From contig NZ_VLKE01000001.1 of NCBI RefSeq assembly GCF_007830265.1, forward strand, positions 3,658,001 through 3,722,000: a DNA stretch of 64,000 nt. Reading direction: 5' to 3'. How positions within the stretch are numbered: position 1 is the stretch's first letter; each line of letters opens with the position of its first letter. Below the pieces are notes generated by a model. The model did not search any database and was not told the DNA's origin. It saw only the letters and a list, made by a program, of their open reading frames with translations. Below are positions 17,613 through 26,325 of the stretch, one piece after another. This DNA is from Micromonospora olivasterospora (lineage in GTDB: Bacteria > Actinomycetota > Actinomycetes > Mycobacteriales > Micromonosporaceae). The position numbers and the translations under genes were made by a program.

Positions 17613-18983
17613 GTGCAGTACTACGACAACGTCGTCGAGCTGATCGGCAACACCCCGCTGGTGCGGCTGCGCAACGTCGCCGAGGGCATCCAGGCGACGG
17701 TGCTGGCGAAGGTGGAGTACGTCAACCCGGGCGGCTCGGTGAAGGACCGGATCGCCCTGCGGATGGTCGAGGACGCCGAGAAGGCCGGCATCCTCAAGCC
17801 CGGCGGCACCATCGTCGAGCCGACGAGCGGCAACACCGGTGTCGGTCTGGCCCTGGTGGCCCAGCTCAAGGGCTACCGGTGCGTGTTCGTCTGCCCGGAC
17901 AAGGTCAGCCAGGACAAGCAGGACGTGCTGCGCGCGTACGGCGCGGAGGTGGTGGTCTGCCCGACGGCCGTCGCCCCGGAGGACCCCCGCTCCTACTACA
18001 ACGTCTCCGACCGGCTGGCCCGCGAGATCCCCGGCGCGTGGAAGCCGAACCAGTACAGCAACCCGGCCAACCCGCGCTCGCACTACGAGACCACGGGCCC
18101 GGAGCTGTGGAAGCAGACCGGGGGCCGGATCACGCACTTCGTCGCCGGCGTGGGCACCGGCGGCACCATCTCCGGCATCGGCCGCTACCTGAAGGAGGCC
18201 TCCGAGGGGCGGGTCCGGGTGATCGGCGCCGACCCGGAGGGCTCGGTCTACTCGGGCGGCACCGGCCGGCCGTACCTGGTCGAGGGCGTCGGGGAGGACT
18301 TCTGGCCGGAGACGTACGACCGCAGCGTCGCCGACGAGATCGTGGAGGTCTCCGACAAGTCGTCCTTCGAGATGACCCGGCGGCTGGCCCGCGAGGAGGG
18401 GCTGCTCGTCGGCGGTTCCTGCGGGATGGCCGTGGTCGCGGCGCTCGAGGTGGCCCGCAGGGCCGGCCCGGACGACGTGGTAGTGGTACTGCTGCCCGAC
18501 GGCGGCCGGGGCTACCTGTCGAAGATCTTCAACGACCAGTGGATGGCCCGGTACGGCTTCCTGGACAATTCCGGCGCCGAGCCGACCGTGGCCGACGCGC
18601 TGGCCAAGAAGCCGGGCGGGCTGCCCGAGCTGGTGCACGTGCACCCCACCGAGACGGTGCGCGACGCCATCGACTACATGCGCGAGTACGGCGTCTCCCA
18701 GCTGCCGGTGCTCAAGGCCGAGCCGCCCGTGGTCACCGGCGAGGTGGCCGGCTCGATCGCCGAGAAGGACCTGCTCGACGCCCTGTTCACCGGGCAGGCG
18801 CACCTGCACGACACCATCGAGCGGCACATGGGCGACCCGCTGCCGATGGTCGGCGGCGGCCAGCCGGTGAGCGAGGCCGTCGCCCTGTTGGAGAAGTCCG
18901 ACGCGGCGCTGGTGCTGGTGGACGGCAAGCCCAAGGGCGTGCTGACCCGGCAGGACCTGCTCGCCCACCTCGGCGCCCGCTGA
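17613..18983 (+). CDS. cbs: Cystathionine beta-synthase
   Basis: PLP enzyme that condenses serine and homocysteine to cystathionine, the first step of reverse transsulfuration. The PLP lysine is in NPGGSVKDRIA, the substrate loop in EPTSGNTGVGL, and the phosphate loop in GVGTGGTISGIGRYL. The C-terminal third (about 335-455) is a pair of CBS domains, as in regulated eukaryotic and mycobacterial forms; there is no heme N-terminal domain. It is 456 residues. The GTG start follows a purine-rich stretch. The gene corresponds to Rv1077, and the gamma-synthase gene metB lies 15 kb downstream beyond the inserted element. Confidence 0.93.
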   Translation: MQYYDNVVELIGNTPLVRLRNVAEGIQATVLAKVEYVNPGGSVKDRIALRMVEDAEKAGILKPGGTIVEPTSGNTGVGLALVAQLKGYRCVFVCPDKVSQDKQDVLRAYGAEVVVCPTAVAPEDPRSYYNVSDRLAREIPGAWKPNQYSNPANPRSHYETTGPELWKQTGGRITHFVAGVGTGGTISGIGRYLKEASEGRVRVIGADPEGSVYSGGTGRPYLVEGVGEDFWPETYDRSVADEIVEVSDKSSFEMTRRLAREEGLLVGGSCGMAVVAALEVARRAGPDDVVVVLLPDGGRGYLSKIFNDQWMARYGFLDNSGAEPTVADALAKKPGGLPELVHVHPTETVRDAIDYMREYGVSQLPVLKAEPPVVTGEVAGSIAEKDLLDALFTGQAHLHDTIERHMGDPLPMVGGGQPVSEAVALLEKSDAALVLVDGKPKGVLTRQDLLAHLGAR

Positions 18984-18989
18984 CCCCGA

Positions 18990-19031
18990 CCGGTGCCCGG
19001 GGCTCTCGGAGGGAGGACCCCGGGGCACCGG
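18990..19031. terminator. Bidirectional hairpin between cbs and the GNAT gene
   Basis: ccggtgcccgggg (from 18990) pairs with ccccggggcaccgg (to 19031), with one bulged base. It lies between convergent genes immediately after the cbs stop. Confidence 0.75.
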
Positions 19032-19033
19032 CG

Positions 19034-19543
19034 TCACAGCTCGCGCGCGTACCGGAGCTGGGCGACGACGACCGGGCCGATCCGTTCGTCCCGGCGCGTG
19101 CCGGTGGCCGTCCAGCCGCCCCGCTCGTAGAACCGGCGGGCGGGCGCGTTCCGCTCCAGCACCCAGAGCACGGCCCGCGTCCAGCCGCGCGTCCGCAGCG
19201 CGGCCAGCGCGTCGACCATCAGCGCCCGCCCGGTGCCCCGGCCGCGTTCGTCCGGTTCGAGGTGGATCGCGTTGAGCAGTCCGGTGGCCGGGTCGCCCTC
19301 GTCGTCCGGGCCGAGGTAGCTGAAACCGACGAGCCGGCCGTCGCGCTCGGCGACCGTCATCCGGTGGTCGGCCCGCTCCCACTCCCAGCGCTCGACCCAG
19401 TACCGGCCCATCTCCCGCCCGCTCGGCCCGGCCAGCGCCTCCGGCGGCAGGAACGACGAGTACGCGGCCACCCGGGACCGCTGGTGCAGGGCACCGACCG
19501 CCATCAGGTCGGCCCCGCTGGCGGGGCGCAGCGTGACCGTCAC
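19034..19543 (-). CDS. GNAT-family N-acetyltransferase
   Basis: The 169-residue protein has the GNAT acetyl-CoA site [20 protein letters not shown] (R/QxxGxG/A motif) and the motif B end [19 protein letters not shown]. It acetylates an amino group of an unknown substrate. Its GTG start overlaps the TGA of RNase Z (GTGA), so it is translated with rnz as an operon. Confidence 0.88.
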   Translation of the reverse strand: MTVTLRPASGADLMAVGALHQRSRVAAYSSFLPPEALAGPSGREMGRYWVERWEWERADHRMTVAERDGRLVGFSYLGPDDEGDPATGLLNAIHLEPDERGRGTGRALMVDALAALRTRGWTRAVLWVLERNAPARRFYERGGWTATGTRRDERIGPVVVAQLRYAREL

Positions 19544-20469
19544 CGGATCGAGGCTACCCGCCGGGGCGGGACCGGCACGGTCGTCAGGTCCTCGGCGACG
19601 ACGAGGTCTCCGTCGAAGTGCCGGCGGGCCTCGTCGGCGAAGCGCCGGGCGTCGGCGTACCGCTGGGAGAAGTGGGTGAGCACGAGCCGGCGTACCCCCG
19701 ACTCGGCCGCCACCCGGGCGGCCTGCCCGGCCGTGAGGTGGCCGACCTCGGCGGCGAGCCCGGCCTCGGACTCCAGGAACGTCGACTCGATGACCAGCAG
19801 GTCGGCGTGCTCGGCGAGGGCGTACACCCCGTCGCAGAGCCCGGTGTCCATCACGAAGGCGAACCGCTGCCCCGGGCGGGTCACGCTCACCTCGTCGCGG
19901 GTGACGCGGCGCCCGTCGACGTCCAGGTGGCCGGCGCGCAGCAGCTGCCCGACGGCCGGGCCGGAGATGCCGTACGCGGCCAGCCTCTCCGGCAGCATCC
20001 GGCAGCCGTCCGGCTCCACCAGTCGGTAGCCGTACGTCTCGATCGGGTGCCGCAGCCGGCGCGCCTCCAGCGTGCCGACGCCGAGCGTGATCCGCTCCCC
20101 GTCGGCGTCGATCGGCTCCACCCGCAGCTCGGCGGTCTCGTGGAAGGAGCTGGCGTGCCGCAGCCGGGCGAAGTACTCCGCGCCGCCGCCGGGAAAGTGC
20201 ACCGCCACCGGGTGGGGCACCCGGTCCAGGGAGAGCCGCTGGACGATGCCGGGCAGGCCGAGGCAGTGGTCGCCGTGGAAGTGGGTGACACAGATCCGGG
20301 TCAGGTCGGTGGCGGTGACGCCGCTGTGCAGCAGCTGTCGCTGGCTGCCCTCGCCCGGGTCGAAGAGGATCACCTCGTCGTCCCAGCGCAGCACGTACCC
20401 GTTGTGGTTGCGCTGCCGGGTCGGCGCCTGGCTGGCCGTCCCGAGCACCACCAGCTCGCGCATGGACAC
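19540..20469 (-). CDS. rnz: Ribonuclease Z
   Basis: Metallo-beta-lactamase-fold endonuclease that trims tRNA 3' ends. The zinc motif is [15 protein letters not shown] (HxHxDH), with further ligands in FVMDTG and LTHFSQRY. It is 309 residues, usual for the short form. The GTG start at 20469 (ATG possible six bases in) follows aaggagga at good spacing. tRNAs without encoded CCA need this enzyme; the tRNA in this window does encode CCA. A hairpin and a mini-ORF lie upstream on the same strand. Confidence 0.92.
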   Translation of the reverse strand: MSMRELVVLGTASQAPTRQRNHNGYVLRWDDEVILFDPGEGSQRQLLHSGVTATDLTRICVTHFHGDHCLGLPGIVQRLSLDRVPHPVAVHFPGGGAEYFARLRHASSFHETAELRVEPIDADGERITLGVGTLEARRLRHPIETYGYRLVEPDGCRMLPERLAAYGISGPAVGQLLRAGHLDVDGRRVTRDEVSVTRPGQRFAFVMDTGLCDGVYALAEHADLLVIESTFLESEAGLAAEVGHLTAGQAARVAAESGVRRLVLTHFSQRYADARRFADEARRHFDGDLVVAEDLTTVPVPPRRVASIR

Positions 20470-20518
20470 GGCGGTCCTCCTTCCGGGTGACCGGTCCGGC
20501 GTCCGCCGGACATGAAGC

Positions 20519-20580
20519 GACCCCCGGGGCGTCCGCGCTCGCGCGCGGGCCGGCTGGACTGGGCCGGCACCCCGGGGGTC
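20519..20580 (-). terminator. Terminator-like hairpin in the rnz leader
   Basis: Perfect 11-base arms gacccccgggg (20519-20529) and ccccgggggtc (20570-20580) with a GC-rich inner region that can pair further (ccggc/gccgg). It lies on the minus strand between the mini-ORF at 20662-20715 and the rnz start, so it could end a leader RNA or act as an attenuator. Confidence 0.45.
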
Positions 20581-20661
20581 GGGTGGCTGTCGTGGATTCG
20601 CCGCACCGCTGCCACACGGTCTCGACGATGGTGCCTGGTGCCCGCCTCGCGGCGGACCTGT

Positions 20662-20715
20662 TCACTGTCGAGGACAGCGGCTAGCGGACAGCCACCTCAC
20701 GAGTCCAACTGGCAT
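20662..20715 (-). CDS. Possible 17-codon leader peptide upstream of rnz
   Basis: On the minus strand a near-perfect anti-16S site (aaaggaggtgg, about 20727-20737) is followed after 13 bases or so by ATG 20715 and a 17-residue ORF (MPVGLVRWLSASRCPRQ). Its stop overlaps a GTG (GTGA at 20662-20665) that opens a further frame. Together with the downstream hairpin this resembles a leader region. The 478-base gap 20470-20947 otherwise holds the ribosome site of the LamG gene and the promoters of both divergent genes. Confidence 0.35.
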   Translation of the reverse strand: MPVGLVRWLSASRCPRQ

Positions 20716-20947
20716 ACAAGTCTGGACCACCTCCTTTCCCGTGTACCGCCACGCTATCCACTCCTCGGGGCCCCCGGCAACGGATTTCGATCACAGCCGC
20801 CCCGGCGGGGCACCCGCGGGGGCGGTCGACGCTGCCGATCGGGCTCCGTCCGCCCCTCATCGGCCGGCCCGGACCAGCCCATCGGCTCATGGAGCGCGCT
20901 GGATCCGGCGTGCCAGGGTGAGCGGGGGACGGAAGGAGGCGGCGGGC

Positions 20948-22600
20948 ATGCCGACGAGGGGACGACGAGCCGTGCGTACGGTCGGCGGGCTCGGCATGGC
21001 CGCCCTGCTGGCCGCCGCCGGGGTACTGGTGGCGGCCGCCCCGGCGCGGGCGGTCGCCACCAGGACGGTGGCGTTCTGGAGCATGGACGAGCCGACGGGC
21101 GCCACGGCGCTCGTCGACAGCAGCGGCAACGGCCGGCGCGGCACCGTCGGCGCGGAGGTGACGACCGGTGCGCTGTACGACGGCGCGACCGCACACCGGT
21201 TCGTGTACCACAACCCGGCCGACCAGGAGTACGTCCCGGGGCACGTCGACCTGGTGCCGGCGAGCGACGACTTCAATCCCGGGGCCGGGGACTTCTCGAT
21301 CAGCATCCGGTACCGGACCACCCGCTCCTTCGGCAACATCATGCAGAAGGGGCAGGGCGGGACGGCCGGCGGCTACTGGAAGTTCGAGGCGCCGGCCGGC
21401 AAGCCCCGGTGCATGTTCCGGGGTGGCGACGGGTCCACCCGCACGGGGTACACGGGCACGTCGCTCGCCGACGGCCAGTGGCACACGGTGACCTGCAACC
21501 GCACCGCGACGTACGTCGAGATGTGGGTCGACGGGGTGCGGACCAGCCGGCTGACCGGTCCCACCGGGACCATCGCCAACAACTGGCAGTTCGCGATCGG
21601 CGGCAAGAGCTTCTGCGACGGGGTCGACGTCACCTGCGACTACTTCGCCGGGGACATCGACTGGATCAGGTTGGTCAAGGGCCCCGGCGGGGCCGCGAAC
21701 ACGCCGCCCACGGCCGATCTCGCGCCGTCCTGCTCGGGGCTGGTGTGCGCGTTCTCGGCCGCCGGCTCCACCGACCCGGACGGGGCGGTGCAGGACCACG
21801 CCTGGGACTTCGGCGACGGGTCGGCCGCCGGCACCGGCAGCGTGCGGACCGTGACCCACACGTACGCCGAGGCCGGCACGTACCCGGTCACGCTGACCGT
21901 CACCGACGACCGGGGCGGCACCGGCACCGTCACCCGGGAGGTCACGGTCGCGCCGCTGCCCGAGCTGATCTCCTTCGTCGGGCAGGCCACCCGCAACGGG
22001 AACTTCGTCACGCACTCGGTCGTGGTGCCCGCCGAGGTGCGGGCGGGCGACGCGCTGCTGCTGTTCCTCAGCCAGAACACCCACGCCGTCACCGGCGAGC
22101 CCACCGGGGTGACCGGCTGGACGCCGCTCGACCGCCTGGACGGCGGGTACGCCACCACCACGGCCTGGTGGAAGGTCGCCGCGGCGGGCGACGCGGGGAC
22201 GACGCTACGGATCACCCTCGGCAAGCAGTCGAAGGGGAACCTCGTGCTCGCCGCGTACCGGGGGACGGATCCGGCCGCGCCGGTGGCCGCGTACGCCCGG
22301 GCCGCCGACCCGGCCTCCTCCGCCGTGCGGATCACCCCGACGGCGTCCGTACCGGCCGAGCGGGGCTGGGCGGTGTCGTACTGGCTGCACGGCGACGCGA
22401 CGTCCACCGAGCTGGCCCCGCCGCCCGGCGTCCAGGTGCGCAGCAACAGCTCGCAGACCGGCGGCGGCCGGGTCACGGGCCTGCTCGCCGACTCGGGCCG
22501 CTCCGTGCCGACCGGCGGCTACGGCGGCCTGAGCGCGGTGGCCGCGGCGGCCAGCAACACGACGACGACCTGGACCGTCGCCCTCCGCGCCGCGGAGTGA
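20948..22600 (+). CDS. Secreted LamG/PKD-domain protein
   Basis: The 550-residue protein has a signal peptide (basic start, then GGLGMAALLAAAGVLVAAAPARA, cleavage after ARA). Next is a concanavalin/LamG-like domain (about 35-245: VAFWSMDEPTG, DGQWHTVTCNRTATYVEMWVDG), a PKD domain (about 250-330: WDFGDGS and GTYPVTLTVTDDRGG) and a C-terminal beta-rich domain (about 340-545). Such proteins bind or process extracellular polysaccharide, but I see no catalytic domain. ATG 20948 follows aaggagg (20934-20940) at seven bases. Confidence 0.88.
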   Translation: MPTRGRRAVRTVGGLGMAALLAAAGVLVAAAPARAVATRTVAFWSMDEPTGATALVDSSGNGRRGTVGAEVTTGALYDGATAHRFVYHNPADQEYVPGHVDLVPASDDFNPGAGDFSISIRYRTTRSFGNIMQKGQGGTAGGYWKFEAPAGKPRCMFRGGDGSTRTGYTGTSLADGQWHTVTCNRTATYVEMWVDGVRTSRLTGPTGTIANNWQFAIGGKSFCDGVDVTCDYFAGDIDWIRLVKGPGGAANTPPTADLAPSCSGLVCAFSAAGSTDPDGAVQDHAWDFGDGSAAGTGSVRTVTHTYAEAGTYPVTLTVTDDRGGTGTVTREVTVAPLPELISFVGQATRNGNFVTHSVVVPAEVRAGDALLLFLSQNTHAVTGEPTGVTGWTPLDRLDGGYATTTAWWKVAAAGDAGTTLRITLGKQSKGNLVLAAYRGTDPAAPVAAYARAADPASSAVRITPTASVPAERGWAVSYWLHGDATSTELAPPPGVQVRSNSSQTGGGRVTGLLADSGRSVPTGGYGGLSAVAAAASNTTTTWTVALRAAE

Positions 22601-22645
22601 CGCCGGTCCCGGCCGTCGCCGTCGTGCGGTCCGGTTCGGCGTGGC

Positions 22646-22720
22646 TCAGGAGGTACGGGCCACGCCGACCGGGCAGCTCAGCCCGTTCGGGCCGTGGTTG
22701 CAGTACCCGTTCGGGTTCTT
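22646..22720 (-). pseudogene. Displaced original 3' end of msrA
   Basis: Reading the minus strand from 22720 gives KNPNGYCNHGPNGLSCPVGV followed by ARTS and a stop at 22646. This is the C-terminus of a methionine sulfoxide reductase A. The intact msrA at 33191-33841 ends with a different version ([20 protein letters not shown]). The fragment was cut from its gene by insertion of the element and has no start. Confidence 0.9.
22713..22720. other. Left attachment-site core (attL)
   Basis: gggttctt is the longest identity shared exactly with the right junction (33249-33256). Beyond it both junctions still encode MsrA C-termini on one side but differ in sequence. Short identical cores are usual for serine integrases. 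Confidence 0.75.
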
Positions 22721-22754
22721 GGTTCCTGGCGGTCGGTGCACTACTTTCCTTGAC

Positions 22755-24395
22755 ATGACCGCAGCAAGTCCCGCCACCTACGTCAGGCAGTCCAGCGCCC
22801 GCCGGAACAAGTCCGAAGCCAGCCCGGAGACCCAACGTGCCGCGACCGGCGAGCGCGCCGCGTATGACCACCCCGGCCGCGAGGTACGACGGTATGAGGA
22901 CATCGGCAAGAGCGGATACGACACGGAGGTGATCCGGCCCGACTATGACCGGCTTATCGCGGACATCAAGGCCGGACTCGTCACGCACGTCTATGTCTAC
23001 TACGTCTCTCGGTTGACCCGGCAAAACCCTAAGCAAGCGCTCGCCGAACTACTGCCGTTGCTGGCTGGCGGGCTGACGATCGTCTCCACCACAGAGGGCA
23101 CGTTCGGCCCGGACAACACGATGGACTTGATTCACCTCTTGCTTCGCCTCGACGCCGCGCACAACGAGAGCGCTAACAAGTCGAACGCCGTGCGCGGCGC
23201 GAAGGCCCTAGCACGTGCCGCGGGCGGTCACGTCGGCATGGCGCCCTTTGGATTTACCACCGTCGAGCGCGTCGAGCGGACGCCGGACGGCGCCCCGGTC
23301 GCTATCCGCGCATTAGTAGCCGAGCCGACTGAGGCACGTGCGCTTCGGCTAGCCGCGCGTGCCGTTCGCTGGGGCCATGCCGTGCACGCGGTCAGCCGCT
23401 ACTTCGACCGACGAGGTATAGCGACCCGTGGTGCCACTGTTGGCCGTTCCCGCGCGGCGTCCGCGTGGTCCGATCGGGCGCTGGCGCTCCGGCTACGTGA
23501 CCCGCGCATCGCGGGATTGGCCGCTGTGGCGATCAAGAACGCAAAAGGCGACACCACCGGGTACGGGCTTGCGACCGGCGTACCGGGAGAGAACGCACTC
23601 CCGGCGCCCGATACGGCCATCATCACACCCGACGAGTTTTGGTCGCTTCAGAGTGCTCTCAACGGGCGCGCGAGTATGCCACGGAGGCCGGGCGATACGC
23701 CCTCGTTGCTCTCCGGCCTCGGCATCCTGTTCTGCGAATGTGGGTGCCCGATGAAGTCTCGTCGGTTCAACGCCGCGCCGACTCGCAATGCCTACCAATG
23801 CTCTGCGCCCGCCGGGCGGCACTCCTGCACTGTGTCGATGGCAACCCTCGACGCCTATGTGCGGTTCCGCATCGGTCGTCTGATCGGCAGTGTCGACCCG
23901 GCCGACCCTGGCGACCGCGAGACAGCAGACGTGCTCGCCGAGGCCGCTCGCCGCTTTGCCGCCGCGCACGCCGACCCGGCCACCGTTGCCCAACGCGCCG
24001 CCGTTGCGGCCGAGCTGTCCGAGGCAACCGCGTCGCTTGACCGACTGGCTAAGACCTTGGCAACCGCCTCGGGTGCCGCCGCGCGAGTAGTGGAGCAGCA
24101 AGTAACCGCCGCCGGTGCCCGCGTAGACGCCCTAACCGCGTCACTGGCCGCGCTCGACGCAGCGGCAGTGCCGGCCGTCCCACTAACCGGATGGACCTCC
24201 GGTGAGTACGGCGACGATGGCGCATGGTGGGATACCGCGCCCATTGCGGAGCGCCGCGAGTTCGTCGCGCTGTTTATCGACCGGCTGACCGTCCGCCGTG
24301 CCGCCGCGAAGGGCGGTCGACCAACCCACGCGGACCCGTGGGGGATCGTCGCCCCGCGTGTTGAGTTCCTGTGGGCGCAGCCCACCTCAGACTGA
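22755..24395 (+). CDS. int: Large serine recombinase (integrase)
   Basis: Catalyses attP x attB integration. The N-terminal resolvase domain has the catalytic serine in TYVRQSSARRNKSEAS and the conserved arginines in VYYVSRLTR. The recombinase domain follows at about 170-270 (GMAPFGFTTVERVERT). A zinc ribbon with CECGCPM and a later cysteine pair is near 335-365, and a helical coiled-coil-like segment with many alanines lies at 400-480. It is 546 residues, usual for the family. ATG 22755 begins 35 bases inside attL. Codon 187 is TTA (23313-23315), so translation may depend on the bldA-type tRNA. Confidence 0.93.
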   Translation: MTAASPATYVRQSSARRNKSEASPETQRAATGERAAYDHPGREVRRYEDIGKSGYDTEVIRPDYDRLIADIKAGLVTHVYVYYVSRLTRQNPKQALAELLPLLAGGLTIVSTTEGTFGPDNTMDLIHLLLRLDAAHNESANKSNAVRGAKALARAAGGHVGMAPFGFTTVERVERTPDGAPVAIRALVAEPTEARALRLAARAVRWGHAVHAVSRYFDRRGIATRGATVGRSRAASAWSDRALALRLRDPRIAGLAAVAIKNAKGDTTGYGLATGVPGENALPAPDTAIITPDEFWSLQSALNGRASMPRRPGDTPSLLSGLGILFCECGCPMKSRRFNAAPTRNAYQCSAPAGRHSCTVSMATLDAYVRFRIGRLIGSVDPADPGDRETADVLAEAARRFAAAHADPATVAQRAAVAAELSEATASLDRLAKTLATASGAAARVVEQQVTAAGARVDALTASLAALDAAAVPAVPLTGWTSGEYGDDGAWWDTAPIAERREFVALFIDRLTVRRAAAKGGRPTHADPWGIVAPRVEFLWAQPTSD

Positions 24396-24475
24396 CCCCC
24401 AACCAAATAAGGCAGGCCCCGGGCGAGCGATTGCAGCGCTACCCGAGGCCCTAACGGAACGACGGAGGTTCCGCT

Positions 24476-24784
24476 ATGTCCAACTCTACCCGCCCCTCGC
24501 TGTACCTCGCCGGCTCGACCAACGCCGGCAGTGCCGCGCTCCTCGCCGCGCTGGCACTGCTGACCGCTGCCGGCTACCTCGTGTCCACGCCGACGGACGT
24601 TGCCGGCATCGAGGACGTCGAGACGTTGACCGCAGTTATGGCCGCCGACGTTGACGCGTTCGACGCCGCCTCCGCCGTCGTCGCGCTGCCGGACTCCGAT
24701 GACGTCTGGGAAGTCGTTGCGGCGCACAGTCTCGGCGTTCCCGTGGTGTCGGTCGCCGACGCGCTCGCTTGGGCGGCGCAGTGA
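24476..24784 (+). CDS. DUF4406-like small protein (nucleoside deoxyribosyltransferase fold)
   Basis: The 102-residue protein starts SLYLAGSTNAGS, then AAGYLVSTPTD, and ends SDDVWEVVAAHSLGVPVVSV. This order of a first beta-strand with Gly-Ser, a GxxVxxP strand and a final glutamate helix followed by LGVPV matches phage DUF4406/deoxyribosyltransferase-like proteins. A clear ribosome site (cggagg) precedes ATG 24476. The role in the element is unknown. Confidence 0.5.
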   Translation: MSNSTRPSLYLAGSTNAGSAALLAALALLTAAGYLVSTPTDVAGIEDVETLTAVMAADVDAFDAASAVVALPDSDDVWEVVAAHSLGVPVVSVADALAWAAQ

Positions 24785-24978
24785 CCCGGGCACAGCGCGC
24801 CGCCCTAGTCGCAGCCATGCACAACCGTCAGGGCGTCGTCTACGCCGGGTCGATCCACGTTCGCACCCTCGCGGCGCTCGCCCGGCGCGGGCTGGTGACC
24901 CTCTCCGAAGGCGGCACCGCCGCTACGCTCACGGATGACGGGCGTACCGCCGCCATTGCCCAGGTCACACGCGTGTGA
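24781..24978 (+). CDS. Small winged-helix-like protein
   Basis: The 65-residue protein starts at GTG 24781, overlapping the preceding stop (GTGA). The pattern HVRTLAALARRGLVTLSEGGTAATLTDDGR is a recognition helix followed by a beta wing, as in small winged-helix DNA-binding proteins of mobile elements. A regulatory role is inferred. The 131 bases to the next gene show nothing. Confidence 0.55.
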   Translation: MTRAQRAALVAAMHNRQGVVYAGSIHVRTLAALARRGLVTLSEGGTAATLTDDGRTAAIAQVTRV

Positions 24979-25109
24979 CCGCTGTTGTAGCCGTTACTCC
25001 GCCGCCCGGCGTACCGCCATCGTCACTCCGGCTATGGCTGTGCGTCGGGCGGCGTGTGGCGGTGCACCGCCCGAGGAATGGCGGCGTGTGGCGGCGCGCC
25101 ACCACGGCC

Positions 25110-25307
25110 TCAGGCGTCGCCGCCTTCGCTGTCGGCGAGTCGCCGCCCGCGGCGTTCGGCGTACGCGCGGACGTCGGCGGCATCCCAGATGCGGCCAACG
25201 GTGAGGGTGTCGATAGGTGCCGGGAAGTCCGGTCGGTCGACGAGAATCGCGGCTCTCTGGCGCGACACGCCGAGGTAGTCCGCGACCTCGGATAGCGCCA
25301 TGACTCG
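25110..25307 (-). CDS. AlpA/excisionase-like helix-turn-helix protein
   Basis: The 65-residue DNA-binding protein contains MALSEVADYLGVSRQRAAIL followed by RPDFPAPIDTLTVGRIWDAADVRAYAERR. This is the MerR-like HTH of AlpA regulators and recombination directionality factors. GTG 25307 is chosen because ggaggg lies seven bases upstream; ATG 25301 is the alternative. It is divergent from the next gene across a perfect palindrome, and as the only regulator-like minus-strand gene it may control excision or the rightward genes. Confidence 0.8.
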   Translation of the reverse strand, partial: RVMALSEVADYLGVSRQRAAILVDRPDFPAPIDTLTVGRIWDAADVRAYAERRGRRLADSEGGDA

Positions 25308-25356
25308 CACGGGCGGACCCTCCGGCGACACGGGTAGGCAGCTTGTCACCGGAGGG

Positions 25357-25373
25357 GTTGACTACCTGTCAAC
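25357..25373. promoter_or_regulatory. Operator-like palindrome
   Basis: gttgac-tacct-gtcaac is a perfect 17-base dyad in the divergent promoter between the AlpA-like gene and the 25393 gene. It is the natural candidate for binding of the adjacent regulator. Confidence 0.55.
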
Positions 25374-25392
25374 TGTGCGTCAGCGTGAGCGT

Positions 25393-25644
25393 ATGCCCGC
25401 ACGTCGACACTCCAAACCCGTACCGTCCGGCCCCCGCCACCGCCGCCGTTGGTGGCTATCGCGGTGGTGTATCTGCGGCATTCCGTGGCGGCGCTGCCCG
25501 GACCGCCACCACCCTCCCGCCCCGGCAGAGCCGGAGCGCAGCCATGCCGACGCCACGTCGGGGCGGCGCGCCGCCTCCGTGTGGTTACCTCCCGCCCCGG
25601 AGCGCACGCCCGCGGCCCACATGCGAGGCGGGTGGTCGCGGTGA
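25393..25644 (+). CDS. Small cysteine-containing element protein
   Basis: The 83-residue basic protein has the stretch RRRWWLSRWCICGIPWRRCPD, a Trp/Arg-rich zinc-knuckle-like motif seen in small proteins of actinobacterial integrative elements. Its stop overlaps the start of the next gene (GTGA), which supports it being translated even though no good ribosome site is visible before ATG 25393. Confidence 0.5.
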   Translation: MPARRHSKPVPSGPRHRRRWWLSRWCICGIPWRRCPDRHHPPAPAEPERSHADATSGRRAASVWLPPAPERTPAAHMRGGWSR

Positions 25645-25877
25645 CGGGCTTTGCTGTCGGCGACGTGATCCGTGTGGCGGAACCCCATTACGCGTACGGC
25701 GCGGGCACGCTCACGATGCACGTCGCGGAGGTCGTCAGTCGCGGCCCGCGCGACGGGGCGGTTTGGGCGGAGTTGAGGGGGCGTGACGTCCGTCCAGACG
25801 GCAGCCTCGCCCCCTGCGAGCGTTTCGCGTCGGTACGCGTGGACAAAGTCGCCGTAGTCCGGGTGCCGGTCCGATGA
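25641..25877 (+). CDS. Small beta-rich AICE-type protein
   Basis: The 78-residue protein begins TGFAVGDVIRVAEPHYAYGAG and continues with alternating beta strands. The same opening (VGDVIRV..P.Y.YG.G.L) is common in small conserved proteins of actinomycete integrative and conjugative elements; the function is unknown. It starts at GTG 25641 overlapping the previous stop, and its own stop overlaps the next ATG. Confidence 0.6.
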   Translation: MTGFAVGDVIRVAEPHYAYGAGTLTMHVAEVVSRGPRDGAVWAELRGRDVRPDGSLAPCERFASVRVDKVAVVRVPVR

Positions 25878-26131
25878 CCGCCCGCCCGCACCGACCCGGC
25901 CGTCCTCACTGGCGTTGTACGGCGTGCGGCGCCCCGTGGCCGTGCTCTCCGGCGCGGCTCGACCTCCTCGCGGAGTACGGGCGTGACCGGGTCGCGCTCT
26001 GCGTGTACCTGGTAACCCGTGCCGAGGACGCGCGGCAGGACTTCGAGCGGTTGGGCCTGACGCCTGATCCCGCGCTGCTCACGCGCTTCACGGCGTGGGC
26101 GCGGAGCAGGGAAAGTGTTACCAAAGCGTGA
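25874..26131 (+). CDS. Small zinc-knuckle AICE-type protein
   Basis: The 85-residue protein begins TARPHRPGRPHWRCTACGAPWPCSPAR, with a CxxC...C motif, then LLAEYGRDRVALCVYL. This family is widespread in actinobacterial integrative elements and often carries a mistaken 'flavin reductase' label; no flavin site is visible. ATG 25874 overlaps the previous stop, so three genes are coupled. The conserved run of small proteins suggests shared ancestry with AICEs. Confidence 0.65.
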   Translation: MTARPHRPGRPHWRCTACGAPWPCSPARLDLLAEYGRDRVALCVYLVTRAEDARQDFERLGLTPDPALLTRFTAWARSRESVTKA

Positions 26132-26170
26132 TCCGAGAAAGGCGCGATTTTTGAACACTTGGCGGGTGCT

Positions 26171-26228
26171 GGCCCATACGGAGGCGACGACATTTTTGCG
26201 CCGATTATGGGCCAGTCGCCGGCCCATA
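26171..26228. repeat. ggcccatacggagg repeats with a palindrome
   Basis: ggcccatacggagg occurs at 26171-26184 and 26221-26234. A third close copy (ggcccatacggcgg) is at 26870-26883, before the 26913 gene. Between the first two, tatgggcc (26206-26213) faces ggcccata (26221-26228) as an inverted pair. They look like iterated binding sites. Confidence 0.6.
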
Positions 26229-26264
26229 CGGAGGCAGGTGCTCCCGCCTTAGCGGTTGAGCAAC

Positions 26265-26311
26265 GCCGGAGTGCGGTAGCCCTCGTCGCGGGTGCCGCTA
26301 CCGCCTCCGGC
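26265..26311. other. Hairpin upstream of the strong terminator
   Basis: gccggagtgcggtagc (26265-26280) pairs with gctaccgcctccggc (26297-26311) with one bulge. With the terminator at 26326-26365 it makes a two-hairpin non-coding stretch in the gap 26132-26409. Confidence 0.5.
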
Positions 26312-26325
26312 GCACTCTCTTAGCT

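Noticed and set aside
24975..25295. Plus-strand ORF overlapping the AlpA-like gene
   Set aside because: No domain, poor composition, and it lies over a recognisable minus-strand HTH gene.
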